This document shows positions 1-9,085 of a DNA stretch of 64,000 nt, one piece after another. This DNA comes from Candidatus Tepidiaquacellales bacterium OLB4/UTCHB1 (GTDB lineage Bacteria > Bacteroidota > Ignavibacteria > Tepidaquicellales > Tepidaquicellaceae). A program made the position numbers and the translations under genes. Position 1 is the first letter of the stretch. Each line of letters opens with the position of its first letter. The DNA is taken from contig MWSW01000012.1 in assembly GCA_002050165.1 (NCBI GenBank), forward strand, positions 248,001 to 312,000, given 5' to 3'. The notes under the pieces were generated by a model. The model searched no databases. It was given only the letters and a program-made list of their open reading frames with translations, and was not told the origin of the DNA.

Positions 1-2088
1 ACCAGCTTCATAAAATTCCTTTCTCGCCGAGTTAATATTCACAAACCCTACGTAGGATTTATCGAATACATTATACAATCCGCCGTTAAACATCAGATTA
101 AAGTTTCCCTTCACAATGTCTAAACCAACGATAGTGTTGACCAAAAAATACCCGTCAGTCTTTGCTGTATTCTGGTCATCAACCCACAATCCCGATACGC
201 CGTTAACACCGCCTTTCAGGAATATAGTAATACCTTCAGAAACCGGGTAATCATAGGAAAGCGACGCGGCAAAATTGTGTTCCGGAACGCTTGGCGCAAA
301 GTTGCCTGCAAAATCCCTGTCAATAAATACCAGATTGCTGTTTGAATCGTATTCAATCGTACGGGCTATGTATTCATCGTAAACAAAGTGTGAGTATGTA
401 TAAGCGCTTTTGAACCTTAAACCGTTATAAATTTCCGTACCAAGCCCGAGTTCGAAACCCAAACGGTTAGTCTTCGCTGCATTTCTAAAGTAAACCTCTC
501 CGAGCACTTCAAACGGAACTATCTCATCATCAATAACACTTTTAAAGAATGTAGCTTCAAAAAGCAAGTTGTTGAAGAATTTTGTACCTCTGTAAACGAG
601 ATTACCTTTTATACCTAATTCGAAATTCTTAGAGCTTTGACTTTTGAGGTCAGGGTTCAACAAACCGACCGGATCAGAACTCAGCGGATAATTATCCATT
701 TCGTTACCTGCCGGGGCATCGAAACTAAATCCATAAGAAGTATATGCAGCGATATACGGCGTGAATTTGTAGTTCAATGCAAATTTCGGAGTGAATGCAT
801 CGAAAACTCTTTGCCTGCTTTGAACTTCAAGCAACATATTTTTCTGGTCGAACAAAACCCTGTCGTATCTACCCGTAGCGAGAAAGTCAAGTTTTCCCGG
901 AATCAAATTGAAATAATTCTGATAATAAAAGCCGGTGTTCCCAATTGTTTCATCGGTTAAATACAATAAATTATCGCTCCTTTTTCCGTTCAGGTTCTGA
1001 TAATTCTCAATCGGTCCGGACTGATAAAAGTAATCTCCGCCAATTGAAAATTCATTATCCTGACCGAACAGAACGGATTTATTTATCCATCTTCCGGTTG
1101 CACCTAAACCGTAACGGTTCATAATCCTGTAGGTGGCTGCTGTTCGCTCAAAATATTTAATGGTTCCGTAGGCGGTAAATTCAATTTCGTTTTTTTCGTC
1201 TTCATCAAGGTATTTATTGAATCTCAGAGCTACACGACCTTTTCTTGAAATTCGCTTTGCATCTCTTGATACATCGCGTGGATTCGGCTGCAACGGATTC
1301 TGATCGAATTGTTCCTTAGTCAGCGAACCCGGAAGACGAATAAGTCCGTCGGCGAAATAACCAAGTAACGTGAGCCGTGAATTATCGCCGGGATTTGATT
1401 CTAGCACCATATTTAGTACATGCCAGAAATCTTCGCTGTGTTCCCTGTAGCCTTTGAAGTGGTGGTACTTATACGTCCCGAGGAACGCATATTTATCGCT
1501 ACGGATACCCGCTTTAAGACCGTTTTCACGCAGGTCAAATGACCCGAAATAATTGAAAGTACTCAGGAAAGTTCTCGGGAAGGTGATGTCGTTTATGAAA
1601 TTGATTACACCACCGGGCGCGTTAGTGTACAGCGACGAAGAGTTTCCTTTTACAACCTCAATGGAACCGATTGAGTAAAAGTCAATTGCTTCAATCCTCG
1701 TTTGACCGTCCGGTTCAGATTCCGGAATACCATCGAGCAGAATCCTGACCCCTCTGATGCCTGTATTTGAACGACTACCGAAACCGCGAATTGAAATTCT
1801 CGTATCGTGATTTCCGTATCTTGACTGAAGAAATAACCCCGGAACGGACCCCAATACATCCTGTACGGCTGACCGCCTGTCAAATTTGTATTGTGACTGA
1901 TCAATTCTGACTACCGAATAAGGAATGTCAATAATACGTTTGTAAGTCCTTGTACCAGTAATCACGACTTCATCGGTTTCGTAAATAACCGAATCTCCGG
2001 GAGGGACGGATTCATCGTCAGTTTGAGAAAAAAGTGCGGGGGAAAATAAAAATGAAGAAATCAGGAAAGCCAATAAAGTTCTTTTCAT
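1..2088 (-). CDS. TonB-dependent outer-membrane receptor (C-terminus cut by window edge)
   Basis: The minus-strand frame is open for 696 codons from the ATG at 2088 down to base 1 and leaves the window without a stop. The N-terminus MKRTLLAFLISSFLFSPALF is a signal peptide. A TonB-box/plug entry follows (DEVVITGTRTYK), then plug motifs SIRGFGSRSNTG, LDGIPESEPDGQTR and VEVVKGNSSSLYTNAPGGVI. The rest is aromatic-rich, alternating sequence typical of a 22-strand barrel. There is no N-terminal carboxypeptidase-like domain, so it is the iron/siderophore or vitamin type of receptor and not SusC. It should sit in the outer membrane and import a chelate using TonB-ExbBD energy. The substrate cannot be told from sequence. 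It is divergent from the ABC exporter at 2263. Confidence 0.9.
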   Translation of the reverse strand, partial: MKRTLLAFLISSFLFSPALFSQTDDESVPPGDSVIYETDEVVITGTRTYKRIIDIPYSVVRIDQSQYKFDRRSAVQDVLGSVPGLFLQSRYGNHDTRISIRGFGSRSNTGIRGVRILLDGIPESEPDGQTRIEAIDFYSIGSIEVVKGNSSSLYTNAPGGVINFINDITFPRTFLSTFNYFGSFDLRENGLKAGIRSDKYAFLGTYKYHHFKGYREHSEDFWHVLNMVLESNPGDNSRLTLLGYFADGLIRLPGSLTKEQFDQNPLQPNPRDVSRDAKRISRKGRVALRFNKYLDEDEKNEIEFTAYGTIKYFERTAATYRIMNRYGLGATGRWINKSVLFGQDNEFSIGGDYFYQSGPIENYQNLNGKRSDNLLYLTDETIGNTGFYYQNYFNLIPGKLDFLATGRYDRVLFDQKNMLLEVQSRQRVFDAFTPKFALNYKFTPYIAAYTSYGFSFDAPAGNEMDNYPLSSDPVGLLNPDLKSQSSKNFELGIKGNLVYRGTKFFNNLLFEATFFKSVIDDEIVPFEVLGEVYFRNAAKTNRLGFELGLGTEIYNGLRFKSAYTYSHFVYDEYIARTIEYDSNSNLVFIDRDFAGNFAPSVPEHNFAASLSYDYPVSEGITIFLKGGVNGVSGLWVDDQNTAKTDGYFLVNTIVGLDIVKGNFNLMFNGGLYNVFDKSYVGFVNINSARKEFYEAG

Positions 2089-2262
2089 TGATGTGAATTT
2101 TAGATAATAAAAAATGAGTACAATAAAATATTTGATTTGTAGTATAACATCAAGTCTTACTTAATTTGAAGGATTGTAAAACTTTTTGAACTTTAAATCC
2201 GTAAATTTGATTTTAGTTTTATTCACGGGCAAAAACAAAACAAGGTACATTTTTCTAATTTT

Positions 2263-4014
2263 ATGAATTCACTCCTTGCGCTTAAACCTTACCTGTCAAA
2301 ATACCGGAATCGGTTATTCTTAGGTTACATCATAATAGTTTTACACATTACCGCAATGGCGTACCAGCCTTTGGTAATCGGTGATGCGATAGACGCAATC
2401 TCAAACGGCGCGGAGACTTCTGTGATTTTAAACTATGCTTTAATTGCGGTCGGTCTGGTGTTAGTAGGTGGGACTTTCCTTTTCCTAACGCGACAGAATA
2501 TTATCGTCGTTTCAAGAGAAATTGAAAACGACCTCAGATACGATTTCTTTTCGCACCTGCAACGATTACCGAAAAGTTTCTATAATTCCAGAACAACTGG
2601 AGACCTGATGAATCATGCAATCAGCGACATTAATAACATCCGGAATTTTCTCGGTCCGGGGATAATGTATTCCATGCAAACTTTCACCCGGCTCATTATC
2701 ACATTATATATCCTGTTTAATATAAACGTAAAAGTAACCATAATTGCACTAGCGCCGTTGCCGGTCATTTCGCTTGCGGTTTATTTAATCGGCCGCCTTA
2801 CTTATAACCGGTCGCTTAAAGTGCAGGAATCTTTATCCGACCTTACTACAAAAGCCCAGGAGACCTTCTCGGGAATCAGGGTAATTAAATCGTTCATGCG
2901 CGAGCAATATGAAAACCTTGAGTTCGATAAAAAATCGCGCGACTTCTTCCATAAAAGTTTAAAACTTGCAAAGGTTCAGGCGTTCTCATTTCCGATGATG
3001 TTTCTTTTAACCGGGTTGTCTATTATCCTCGTACTTTATTTTGGTGGTGTTCAGGTAATGGAAGGCAACATGACAATCGGGAACATTGGCGAATACATAA
3101 TATATCTCGGGCAACTCACATGGCCAATGATTGCATTCGGTTGGATTATTAACCTCATTCAAAGAGCTGCACCTTCAATGAAAAGGTTTAAAGATATTAC
3201 TGATATTGAACCGGAAATTGCCGACGGGAAACATACCAATCACAACATTAAAGAACGCGATATCGAAGGTGAGATTTTATTTAAGAATGTTTCGTTCAAG
3301 TACCCAGGGTCTGAAAACTTCGTACTGAAGAATGTTAATCTGAAAATTCATAAAGGAACGGTGCTTGGTATAATCGGTGCAACCGGAAGCGGAAAAACCA
3401 CGCTGGTTAACCTTTTACCGCGGGTATTCGATCCGACAAGCGGACAAATTACCCTCGACGGATATCCGCTGAATATTATTCCGATTAATGTGCTTAGAAA
3501 TTCAATTGGCATTGTTCCGCAGGAATCATTTCTGTTCTCAACTTCAATCGGTAAAAATATTGCATATTCATCGGACGTAATTGACGATTTGCTTATGATT
3601 GAAAGTTCAAAGCAAGCGGGACTTTACAAAGATGTTGCAGAATTTCCGAGACAATTTGATACAATTCTTGGCGAAAGGGGTATTACGCTATCGGGTGGAC
3701 AAAAACAACGTACTTCAATTGCCAGGGCAATATACAAACAACCGAAAATCCTGATTCTCGATGATTCACTTTCCGCTGTGGATACCAACACTGAAGAGGA
3801 AATCCTCTCCGCATTAAAATCTATAATGAAGGACAGGACAAGTATTATAATTTCACACCGTATTTCTACAATCAAAAATGCAAACAATATTATAGTACTT
3901 AGAAAAGGTATGATTGCCGAAGAAGGAACGCACAATGAGCTTCTCGCAATGAAAGGTATCTATTTCGATATATATCAAAAGCAACTTTTAGAGGAACAAA
4001 TTAGCAAACTGTAA
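2263..4014 (+). CDS. ABC exporter half-transporter with degenerate ATPase site (first of a pair)
   Basis: A 583-residue half-transporter with an N-terminal six-helix exporter domain (about residues 1-310) and a C-terminal nucleotide-binding domain. Walker A is GATGSGKTT, the signature is LSGGQKQR and Walker B is ILILDDSLSAVD. Asp replaces the catalytic Glu after Walker B, as in the degenerate subunit of heterodimeric exporters such as BmrC or TM287. The next gene starts 2 bp downstream and supplies the complementary partner. The pair probably forms an inner-membrane heterodimer exporting drugs or lipids; the substrate is unknown. The ATG at 2263 gives a cytoplasmic lead (MNSLLALKPYLSKYRNRL) before the first helix. 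Confidence 0.88.
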   Translation: MNSLLALKPYLSKYRNRLFLGYIIIVLHITAMAYQPLVIGDAIDAISNGAETSVILNYALIAVGLVLVGGTFLFLTRQNIIVVSREIENDLRYDFFSHLQRLPKSFYNSRTTGDLMNHAISDINNIRNFLGPGIMYSMQTFTRLIITLYILFNINVKVTIIALAPLPVISLAVYLIGRLTYNRSLKVQESLSDLTTKAQETFSGIRVIKSFMREQYENLEFDKKSRDFFHKSLKLAKVQAFSFPMMFLLTGLSIILVLYFGGVQVMEGNMTIGNIGEYIIYLGQLTWPMIAFGWIINLIQRAAPSMKRFKDITDIEPEIADGKHTNHNIKERDIEGEILFKNVSFKYPGSENFVLKNVNLKIHKGTVLGIIGATGSGKTTLVNLLPRVFDPTSGQITLDGYPLNIIPINVLRNSIGIVPQESFLFSTSIGKNIAYSSDVIDDLLMIESSKQAGLYKDVAEFPRQFDTILGERGITLSGGQKQRTSIARAIYKQPKILILDDSLSAVDTNTEEEILSALKSIMKDRTSIIISHRISTIKNANNIIVLRKGMIAEEGTHNELLAMKGIYFDIYQKQLLEEQISKL

Positions 4015-4016
4015 TT

Positions 4017-5795
4017 ATGACCAGAACAGAAGACGAAGCTTTAAATAAACCAATTGACAAACGACTGATGCGGCGGTTGTTAACTTACTTCAAGCCATAT
4101 GCAAAATATATTCTGCTAGCAACTTTTCTTACGATTACCATTTCGGCGCTCGCAGCATTCAGACCGAGCCTCACTCCAATTGCGATTGATGAAAAAATTG
4201 CCAACGGTGATATACCGGGTCTGCAGTTAATTATTGTAATTCTACTCGGTACTCTTGTAGTGCAGGGGTTAGTGCAATACGCAATGACATATCTAACAAG
4301 CTGGATAGGACAGTATATCATTTTTGATTTAAGGAAAAATATATTCGATCACATTAATTCCCTCAATTTAAAATTCTTCGACAATTCTCCGATTGGCAGA
4401 CTTGTAACGCGGGTAACTTCGGACGTTGAAGTGCTATTCGAGGTTTTCTCTTCCGGTATTGTAACAGCATTCGGTGACATTTTTACAATCGTATGGATTA
4501 TGACTTTTATGTTTATGCTTGATGTTGAACTGACGCTTGTGACACTTTCCGTTTTGCCGATTCTGATTTATGCAACGATAATATTCCGGAGGAAAGTCCG
4601 CGAGTCTTACCGTAGAATAAGAATTTTGGTTTCAAAACTTAATGCATACATACAGGAACACATCGTCGGAATATCAATTGTTCAGTATTTTAACAAGGAA
4701 AATCGGACCATCAAAGAGTTCGAGGAAATTAACAGGTCACATACGGAGCAAAATAAGAAGAGCATATTTTACTACGCAATTTTCTTTCCCACTGTTGAAC
4801 TTATCGGCGCAATATCAACCGGGCTGATAATCTGGTACGGTGGTGGTCAGGCAATTCAGGAAGTGATTTCAGTCGGCGTACTCATAGCGTTCATTCAGTA
4901 TTCTGAGATGTTCTTCAGACCGATCCGCGACCTTTCTGAGAAATATAATATTCTCCAACAGGCGATGGCTTCAAGTGAAAGAATCTTTGAAGTACTTGAT
5001 ACTAAGTCACCGATAAAAGATCCCGAACATCCGATAACACTCCATAACGTAAAAGGTAAGATCGAGTTCAACGATGTCTGGTTTTCTTATAACGACAATG
5101 AAGACGTATTAAAAAATATCAACTTCAAAATTAATCCGGGTGAGAAGGTAGCGTTTGTCGGGGCGACCGGCGCAGGTAAATCAACCGTAATAAACCTGCT
5201 TGAAAGATTTTATGACGTAAATAAGGGTGAAATACTTCTCGATGGTATAGATATCCGGAACCTGACTCGTGAGAATTTACGCGACCATACAGCAATCGTG
5301 CTTCAGGATGTATTCCTCTTTTCCGGTACAATCAGATCTAACATTACCCTCGGAAATGAAAAAATTACCGACAACCAAATCTGGGAGGCAATCAGGAATT
5401 CCGGGCTAGAGGAATTTATAAATTCACTCCCCGATAAACTTAACCACAAGGTAAATGAGCGCGGATCTTCGCTTTCGGTGGGTCAGCGCCAATTAATTTC
5501 TTTTGCCCGCGCACTCGTATATAACCCTAAAATTCTTATACTTGATGAAGCAACTTCAAGCGTTGATACACACACGGAAATTTTAATTCAACATGCAATC
5601 GAAGAACTCATCAAAGGAAGAACATCCATTATTATTGCACATCGTTTATCCACAATTCAGAAGTGCGATAAAATAATCGTGATGCACAAGGGTGAAGTTA
5701 AGGAAATTGGGACACATCAGGAATTACTTTCAAACAACGGGCTTTACTACAAGCTGTATGAACTGCAATATAAAGAGCAGCCACTGAACGAATGA
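4017..5795 (+). CDS. ABC exporter half-transporter, catalytic partner
   Basis: A 592-residue half-transporter with an exporter-type membrane domain (about residues 20-330) and a nucleotide-binding domain containing Walker A GATGAGKST and Walker B ILILDEATSSVD with the catalytic Glu intact. The signature motif is altered (LSVGQRQL instead of LSGGQ). In heterodimeric exporters, the degenerate site is built from the Walker motifs of one half and the altered signature of the other, and that is the pattern these two genes show together. Its start lies 2 bp after the stop of the preceding gene, so the two are co-translated. It resembles the BmrD/TM288 side of such pairs. The exported substrate is not predictable. 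Confidence 0.88.
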   Translation: MTRTEDEALNKPIDKRLMRRLLTYFKPYAKYILLATFLTITISALAAFRPSLTPIAIDEKIANGDIPGLQLIIVILLGTLVVQGLVQYAMTYLTSWIGQYIIFDLRKNIFDHINSLNLKFFDNSPIGRLVTRVTSDVEVLFEVFSSGIVTAFGDIFTIVWIMTFMFMLDVELTLVTLSVLPILIYATIIFRRKVRESYRRIRILVSKLNAYIQEHIVGISIVQYFNKENRTIKEFEEINRSHTEQNKKSIFYYAIFFPTVELIGAISTGLIIWYGGGQAIQEVISVGVLIAFIQYSEMFFRPIRDLSEKYNILQQAMASSERIFEVLDTKSPIKDPEHPITLHNVKGKIEFNDVWFSYNDNEDVLKNINFKINPGEKVAFVGATGAGKSTVINLLERFYDVNKGEILLDGIDIRNLTRENLRDHTAIVLQDVFLFSGTIRSNITLGNEKITDNQIWEAIRNSGLEEFINSLPDKLNHKVNERGSSLSVGQRQLISFARALVYNPKILILDEATSSVDTHTEILIQHAIEELIKGRTSIIIAHRLSTIQKCDKIIVMHKGEVKEIGTHQELLSNNGLYYKLYELQYKEQPLNE

Positions 5796-5842
5796 ATTCC
5801 GCTGCATACCGAACATTTGTTTTAACAAAATATCTATGAACT

Positions 5843-6430
5843 TTGAAAGTCCTTATTGCATCGTCTAATTCACATAAAATAAGGGAGATTAAATCACTCC
5901 TGAAAAAATTTAACGCGGAAGTTTTTTCGCTTTCAGATTTCCCATCAATATCCGAAATACCCGAAACAGGTTCAACACTCGAAGAGAACGCTTTGTTAAA
6001 AGCAAAAGCGTACCATCTTTCTACGGGTATGACTGTTATTGCCGATGATACCGGATTATTTGTTGATGCGCTGAACGGTAATCCAGGAGTTTACTCGGCA
6101 AGGTTTGCCGGCAAAAACGCAACGTATGAAATCAACTGTGATAAATTAATCGCTGAACTTAAACTCCGAAATCTGGATTTTTCGAATGCATATTTTAAAA
6201 CTGTAATCTGTTACCTTGAGAACGAGAACAATTACAAATTCTTCGAAGGAATGATTGAGGGTAAAGTCATCACACAGAAACTTGGCTATGGAGGATTCGG
6301 TTACGATCCGGTATTTGTGCCTAAAGGTTTTGTCAAAACCTTTGCAGAATTAACTGAAAACGAAAAAAATGAAATTTCTCACAGAGGGCAGGCAATCAAA
6401 AAGTTTATGAGCTACCTTGAATCTCTTTGA
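5843..6430 (+). CDS. rdgB: XTP/dITP pyrophosphatase (RdgB/HAM1 family)
   Basis: This 195-residue protein matches the HAM1/RdgB family over its full length. These enzymes hydrolyse ITP, dITP and XTP to monophosphates, keeping deaminated purines out of nucleic acids. Diagnostic segments are the N-terminal SSNSHKIREI, ETGSTLEENALLKAKAY, IADDTGLFVDALNGNPGVYSA, YGGFGYDPVF and the C-terminal SHRGQAIKKF. The start is a TTG at 5843; the ATG at 5836 is out of frame. It follows the ABC exporter by 47 bp and may be transcribed with it, although no functional link is evident. Confidence 0.93.
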   Translation: MKVLIASSNSHKIREIKSLLKKFNAEVFSLSDFPSISEIPETGSTLEENALLKAKAYHLSTGMTVIADDTGLFVDALNGNPGVYSARFAGKNATYEINCDKLIAELKLRNLDFSNAYFKTVICYLENENNYKFFEGMIEGKVITQKLGYGGFGYDPVFVPKGFVKTFAELTENEKNEISHRGQAIKKFMSYLESL

Positions 6431-6806
6431 CTATTCCCGGTTTCGCGGGTGGAAGTTTAATCGGTAACTCGAAAAGCTTAAATTCAATCACATTGCCGTT
6501 TTCAGTGAATACCCTATTTAATTAAATCATCACCTGAAATACTTTTGTTTATACGGCTGTCAGATATTTCACAAGATAATTTCCGGATAAATTTTATAAA
6601 TCCGCTGACCGGTGCAATGCCTCTCCGGATTTTCCAACGTTCAATTTCATTGATAATTCATCCGGCTAATTTCAGGTTTAGAAATGGACAATTTGCACTT
6701 GATTAACTTCAGTTGACCGCACAATCATTAGTAATTATTTTAAAAACTTATAAAAATTATATTGGATGCAAACTTTACTTAATTTTAAAAAAAATTGTTC
6801 AAAAAA
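6431..6806. other. Intergenic region, no convincing gene
   Basis: About 376 bp between rdgB and the SET-domain gene. No ORF of useful length, strong terminator or RNA gene was seen. The minus strand from about 6525 to 6413 has a short open stretch reading like a protein tail (ELPIKLPPAKPGIVKEIQ), but it has no start and is closed upstream by a stop, so it is at best a remnant. Confidence 0.5.
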
Positions 6807-7238
6807 ATGAATTCACTTGAAATAAAAAAATCACAGTTAACCAATGCCGGAAAGGGGTTATTCACGAAGAAGGATATTAAGAAAGGGATGAAGGTTGCCG
6901 AATATAAAGGTGAGAAAATAACCTGGAAGGAAGCAAAAAAACGAGCACAGTATAATAAAGACGGTTATGTATTTTTTATTTCAAATAAACTTTGCATTGA
7001 CGCATACAGGGCTGTCAGGAATTACGGACGATACGCCAATGATGCCAAGGGACTTTCCCGGATAAAGGGATTAAAGAACAACTCAGTTTACAACATTGAA
7101 AAGGATAAGGTCTTTATAGTTGCAACGAAAAACATACCTGCCGGATCGGAAATATTTGTTGATTATGGTGCAGAATATTGGGAGGCTGTTTATTACAACT
7201 TGAAAATTGAATTTGAAAACAAACGAAAGAAAAAATGA
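6807..7238 (+). CDS. Small SET-domain protein (putative lysine methyltransferase)
   Basis: A 143-residue protein that consists almost entirely of a SET domain. It has the N-terminal AGKGLFTKKDIKKGMKV, the central NYGRYANDAKG (equivalent to the RxxNHS-type AdoMet-binding segment) and the C-terminal GSEIFVDYGAEYW (the GEEIxxDYG motif). Compact stand-alone SET proteins occur in Bacteroidota and Chlamydiae and methylate lysines on proteins; the target here is unknown. A TTG at 6795 in the same frame would add four residues, but the ATG at 6807 is preferred. The protein is lysine-rich at both ends. Nothing around it suggests a partner. Confidence 0.8.
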   Translation: MNSLEIKKSQLTNAGKGLFTKKDIKKGMKVAEYKGEKITWKEAKKRAQYNKDGYVFFISNKLCIDAYRAVRNYGRYANDAKGLSRIKGLKNNSVYNIEKDKVFIVATKNIPAGSEIFVDYGAEYWEAVYYNLKIEFENKRKKK

Positions 7239-7327
7239 GGTCCAATGACAGGATAATCACAATAGCATTTTAATCAGCCGAAGTAATGAAATAATTCTCA
7301 AAATCTATTATTAATTTTATCATGAAA

Positions 7328-8569
7328 TCATTTCACAAGCACAATCCGGCGGATAATTTGTTCTGAGGAATTCCGCACTCTGAGGAAATAATTACCCGAT
7401 GAGAGTTCATTGCCGTCAAAATAGTATTTGTAATTTCCGGGGGTCAGATACTGTTTGCCAATCTGTGCTACTTCCCTGCCGTTTACATCATAAATTGAAA
7501 TGTAATATTCATCCACAACTGAAACGTTCAGGCTGAAATTCACACGGTAATTGAATGGATTCGGATAAACCGAAGTAAGTTTAAAATCTGAAATAAATGA
7601 AGTTCCGCTATTTGAAATGCTCACTGAACTTACCATCACGTATTTGGAAATTACCGGTAAATGGTCAGATGCGTAATGTAGCGCGTCTGCAATTGAATCG
7701 GGTACAGCAGTAACAGGTCTCTCATTAATGGAATCATTGTAATGATTTCCGTCATTTCCAATCGGAACCGACGAACCCTGAACATACGTCATCCCGCCCT
7801 CGTTAACGACAGCCGGCGAGAACAAGAAAAAATCGAACCTGTCGTCACATCCGCCTGTGGCACCTCCTCCAAATGAACGGGTTCTCGTTGACTGCGAATG
7901 ATGAAACCGGTACTCGTAATTGCTCCAGGTTCCGGATAAATTTAAATGGTCTTTAAAATTCCCGATGTCGCTGCCGTTATTCAATAAAAGCGTCTGATAT
8001 GCAGGTTCGAAGTCTCCGTAAAAATTGAAATCACCGCAAACAATGTAATTAAAATTAACCGGATATTGATTAGTGTACGCCCTCAATTGCAACGCTTCGT
8101 TATTTCGGTCGTTCATGTTTGCGGAAGAATTCCCGGCTTTCAGATGTAAACCGAAAACATCGAATACCTGTCCTGACTTTAAATGCAGTAATCTGTATTT
8201 CATGATATCACGCGGATAAGTTGGAATCGCGACGACATTCAATAAATCGAACAATGCAGGTTTATAAAACATTGCAACATTCAGATTGCTCGTGTTATAA
8301 AATTGTGCTGAAGTATATAATCCTGGAGTGTAATAATTCAAAACATTCGTGAGAAAATTATCCACATTCGCCTGTGAACCGATCTCCTGAACTACCAGCA
8401 CATCGGGTTGAATATAAAGAATCGTTTTCCGGAAGTTCGTATCCCTGCTTTGCGGGATTTCATCGTAGAATAATAGATTATAGGTTACAACCGAAATCGT
8501 ATCGTTTGCAAACGATGCGGTTGCAACCAACATCACGAATAGAATGAGAAATGTGAGTGGTTTTTTTAT
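7328..8569 (-). CDS. Secreted endonuclease/exonuclease/phosphatase-fold protein with T9SS sorting tail
   Basis: About 400 residues. The catalytic fold shows VVTYNLLFYDE near the start, DVLVVQEIG (metal-binding Glu), VCGDFNFYGD and SDHLPV, the usual EEP-family motifs for metal-dependent phosphodiester or phosphomonoester cleavage. The last about 80 residues are a T9SS type A sorting domain (SVYPNPFNYRVNFSL through SGNYFLRVRNSS). Conventional starts are GTG 8536 or ATG 8533, but these leave a signal peptide without its basic end. Reading up to the ATA at 8569 gives IKKPLTFLILFVMLVATASFA, a complete signal peptide, with no ATG, GTG or TTG before the upstream stop. The substrate could be extracellular DNA or another phosphodiester. 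Confidence 0.82.
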   Translation of the reverse strand: MKKPLTFLILFVMLVATASFANDTISVVTYNLLFYDEIPQSRDTNFRKTILYIQPDVLVVQEIGSQANVDNFLTNVLNYYTPGLYTSAQFYNTSNLNVAMFYKPALFDLLNVVAIPTYPRDIMKYRLLHLKSGQVFDVFGLHLKAGNSSANMNDRNNEALQLRAYTNQYPVNFNYIVCGDFNFYGDFEPAYQTLLLNNGSDIGNFKDHLNLSGTWSNYEYRFHHSQSTRTRSFGGGATGGCDDRFDFFLFSPAVVNEGGMTYVQGSSVPIGNDGNHYNDSINERPVTAVPDSIADALHYASDHLPVISKYVMVSSVSISNSGTSFISDFKLTSVYPNPFNYRVNFSLNVSVVDEYYISIYDVNGREVAQIGKQYLTPGNYKYYFDGNELSSGNYFLRVRNSSEQIIRRIVLVK

Positions 8570-9085
8570 TGTAATATCTCCCCAGATATAGGTGCAAAGT
8601 TAAACCAAAAGTAGCTTTCATACAATCCAGTTCCATTTTCCATGATTTTTGAGATCATAGAAATTGAAGTCGGCTCAAATACTAAACGTCAATTCAGTTC
8701 AGAAAGGTATCCATGATGTAGTAATTCGTCCGGGCTTGTCAGATTGAACAAGAGTTATCAAAGTTATTGGTGTCTTTTGAGATATTTCAGGAAAAGTACA
8801 TACCGATTTTTTTTAAGTTGATAGCTTTGATAATCCTTGTATGTAACCAATTTTTCATTTAATTTTCATTCATCAATTCAGAAAATTCAATCGAAAGCAA
8901 AGAGCTCAATTATCACCTGGGGGAGGAACAATGCAACTATTTCAATCCAACGGGAGGAGCGGTTTCAACCATATTTTATTTACCACTTTTTTCCCGCTGA
9001 ATTAAAAATCTTAATTAAGTAAAATCTGTTAACCCGATAATCAATTTTTAAAACTGTTCAAAACTAATATTACCAAAAAACAAAA
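8570..9085. other. Intergenic region between divergent secreted-protein genes
   Basis: About 516 bp, AT-rich, separating the minus-strand EEP gene from the plus-strand propeller gene, so it must contain both promoters. No clear terminator, RNA gene or long ORF. A GGGGGAGG stretch at about 8919-8926 lies ahead of an ATG at 8931 that opens only 24 codons; it is not called as a gene. Confidence 0.5.

Noticed and set aside
6413-6525. Minus-strand open stretch resembling the tail of a protein
   Set aside because: No start codon, closed by an upstream stop, and it overlaps the end of rdgB; at most a decayed remnant.
8931-9005. A 24-codon ORF behind a GGGGGAGG purine stretch
   Set aside because: Too short, no recognisable sequence features, and the purine-rich stretch may be chance in an AT-rich intergenic region.
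8837-9022. A 61-codon ORF in the intergenic region
   Set aside because: Its translated sequence has no family features or membrane or signal pattern, and it lies between two well-supported divergent genes.
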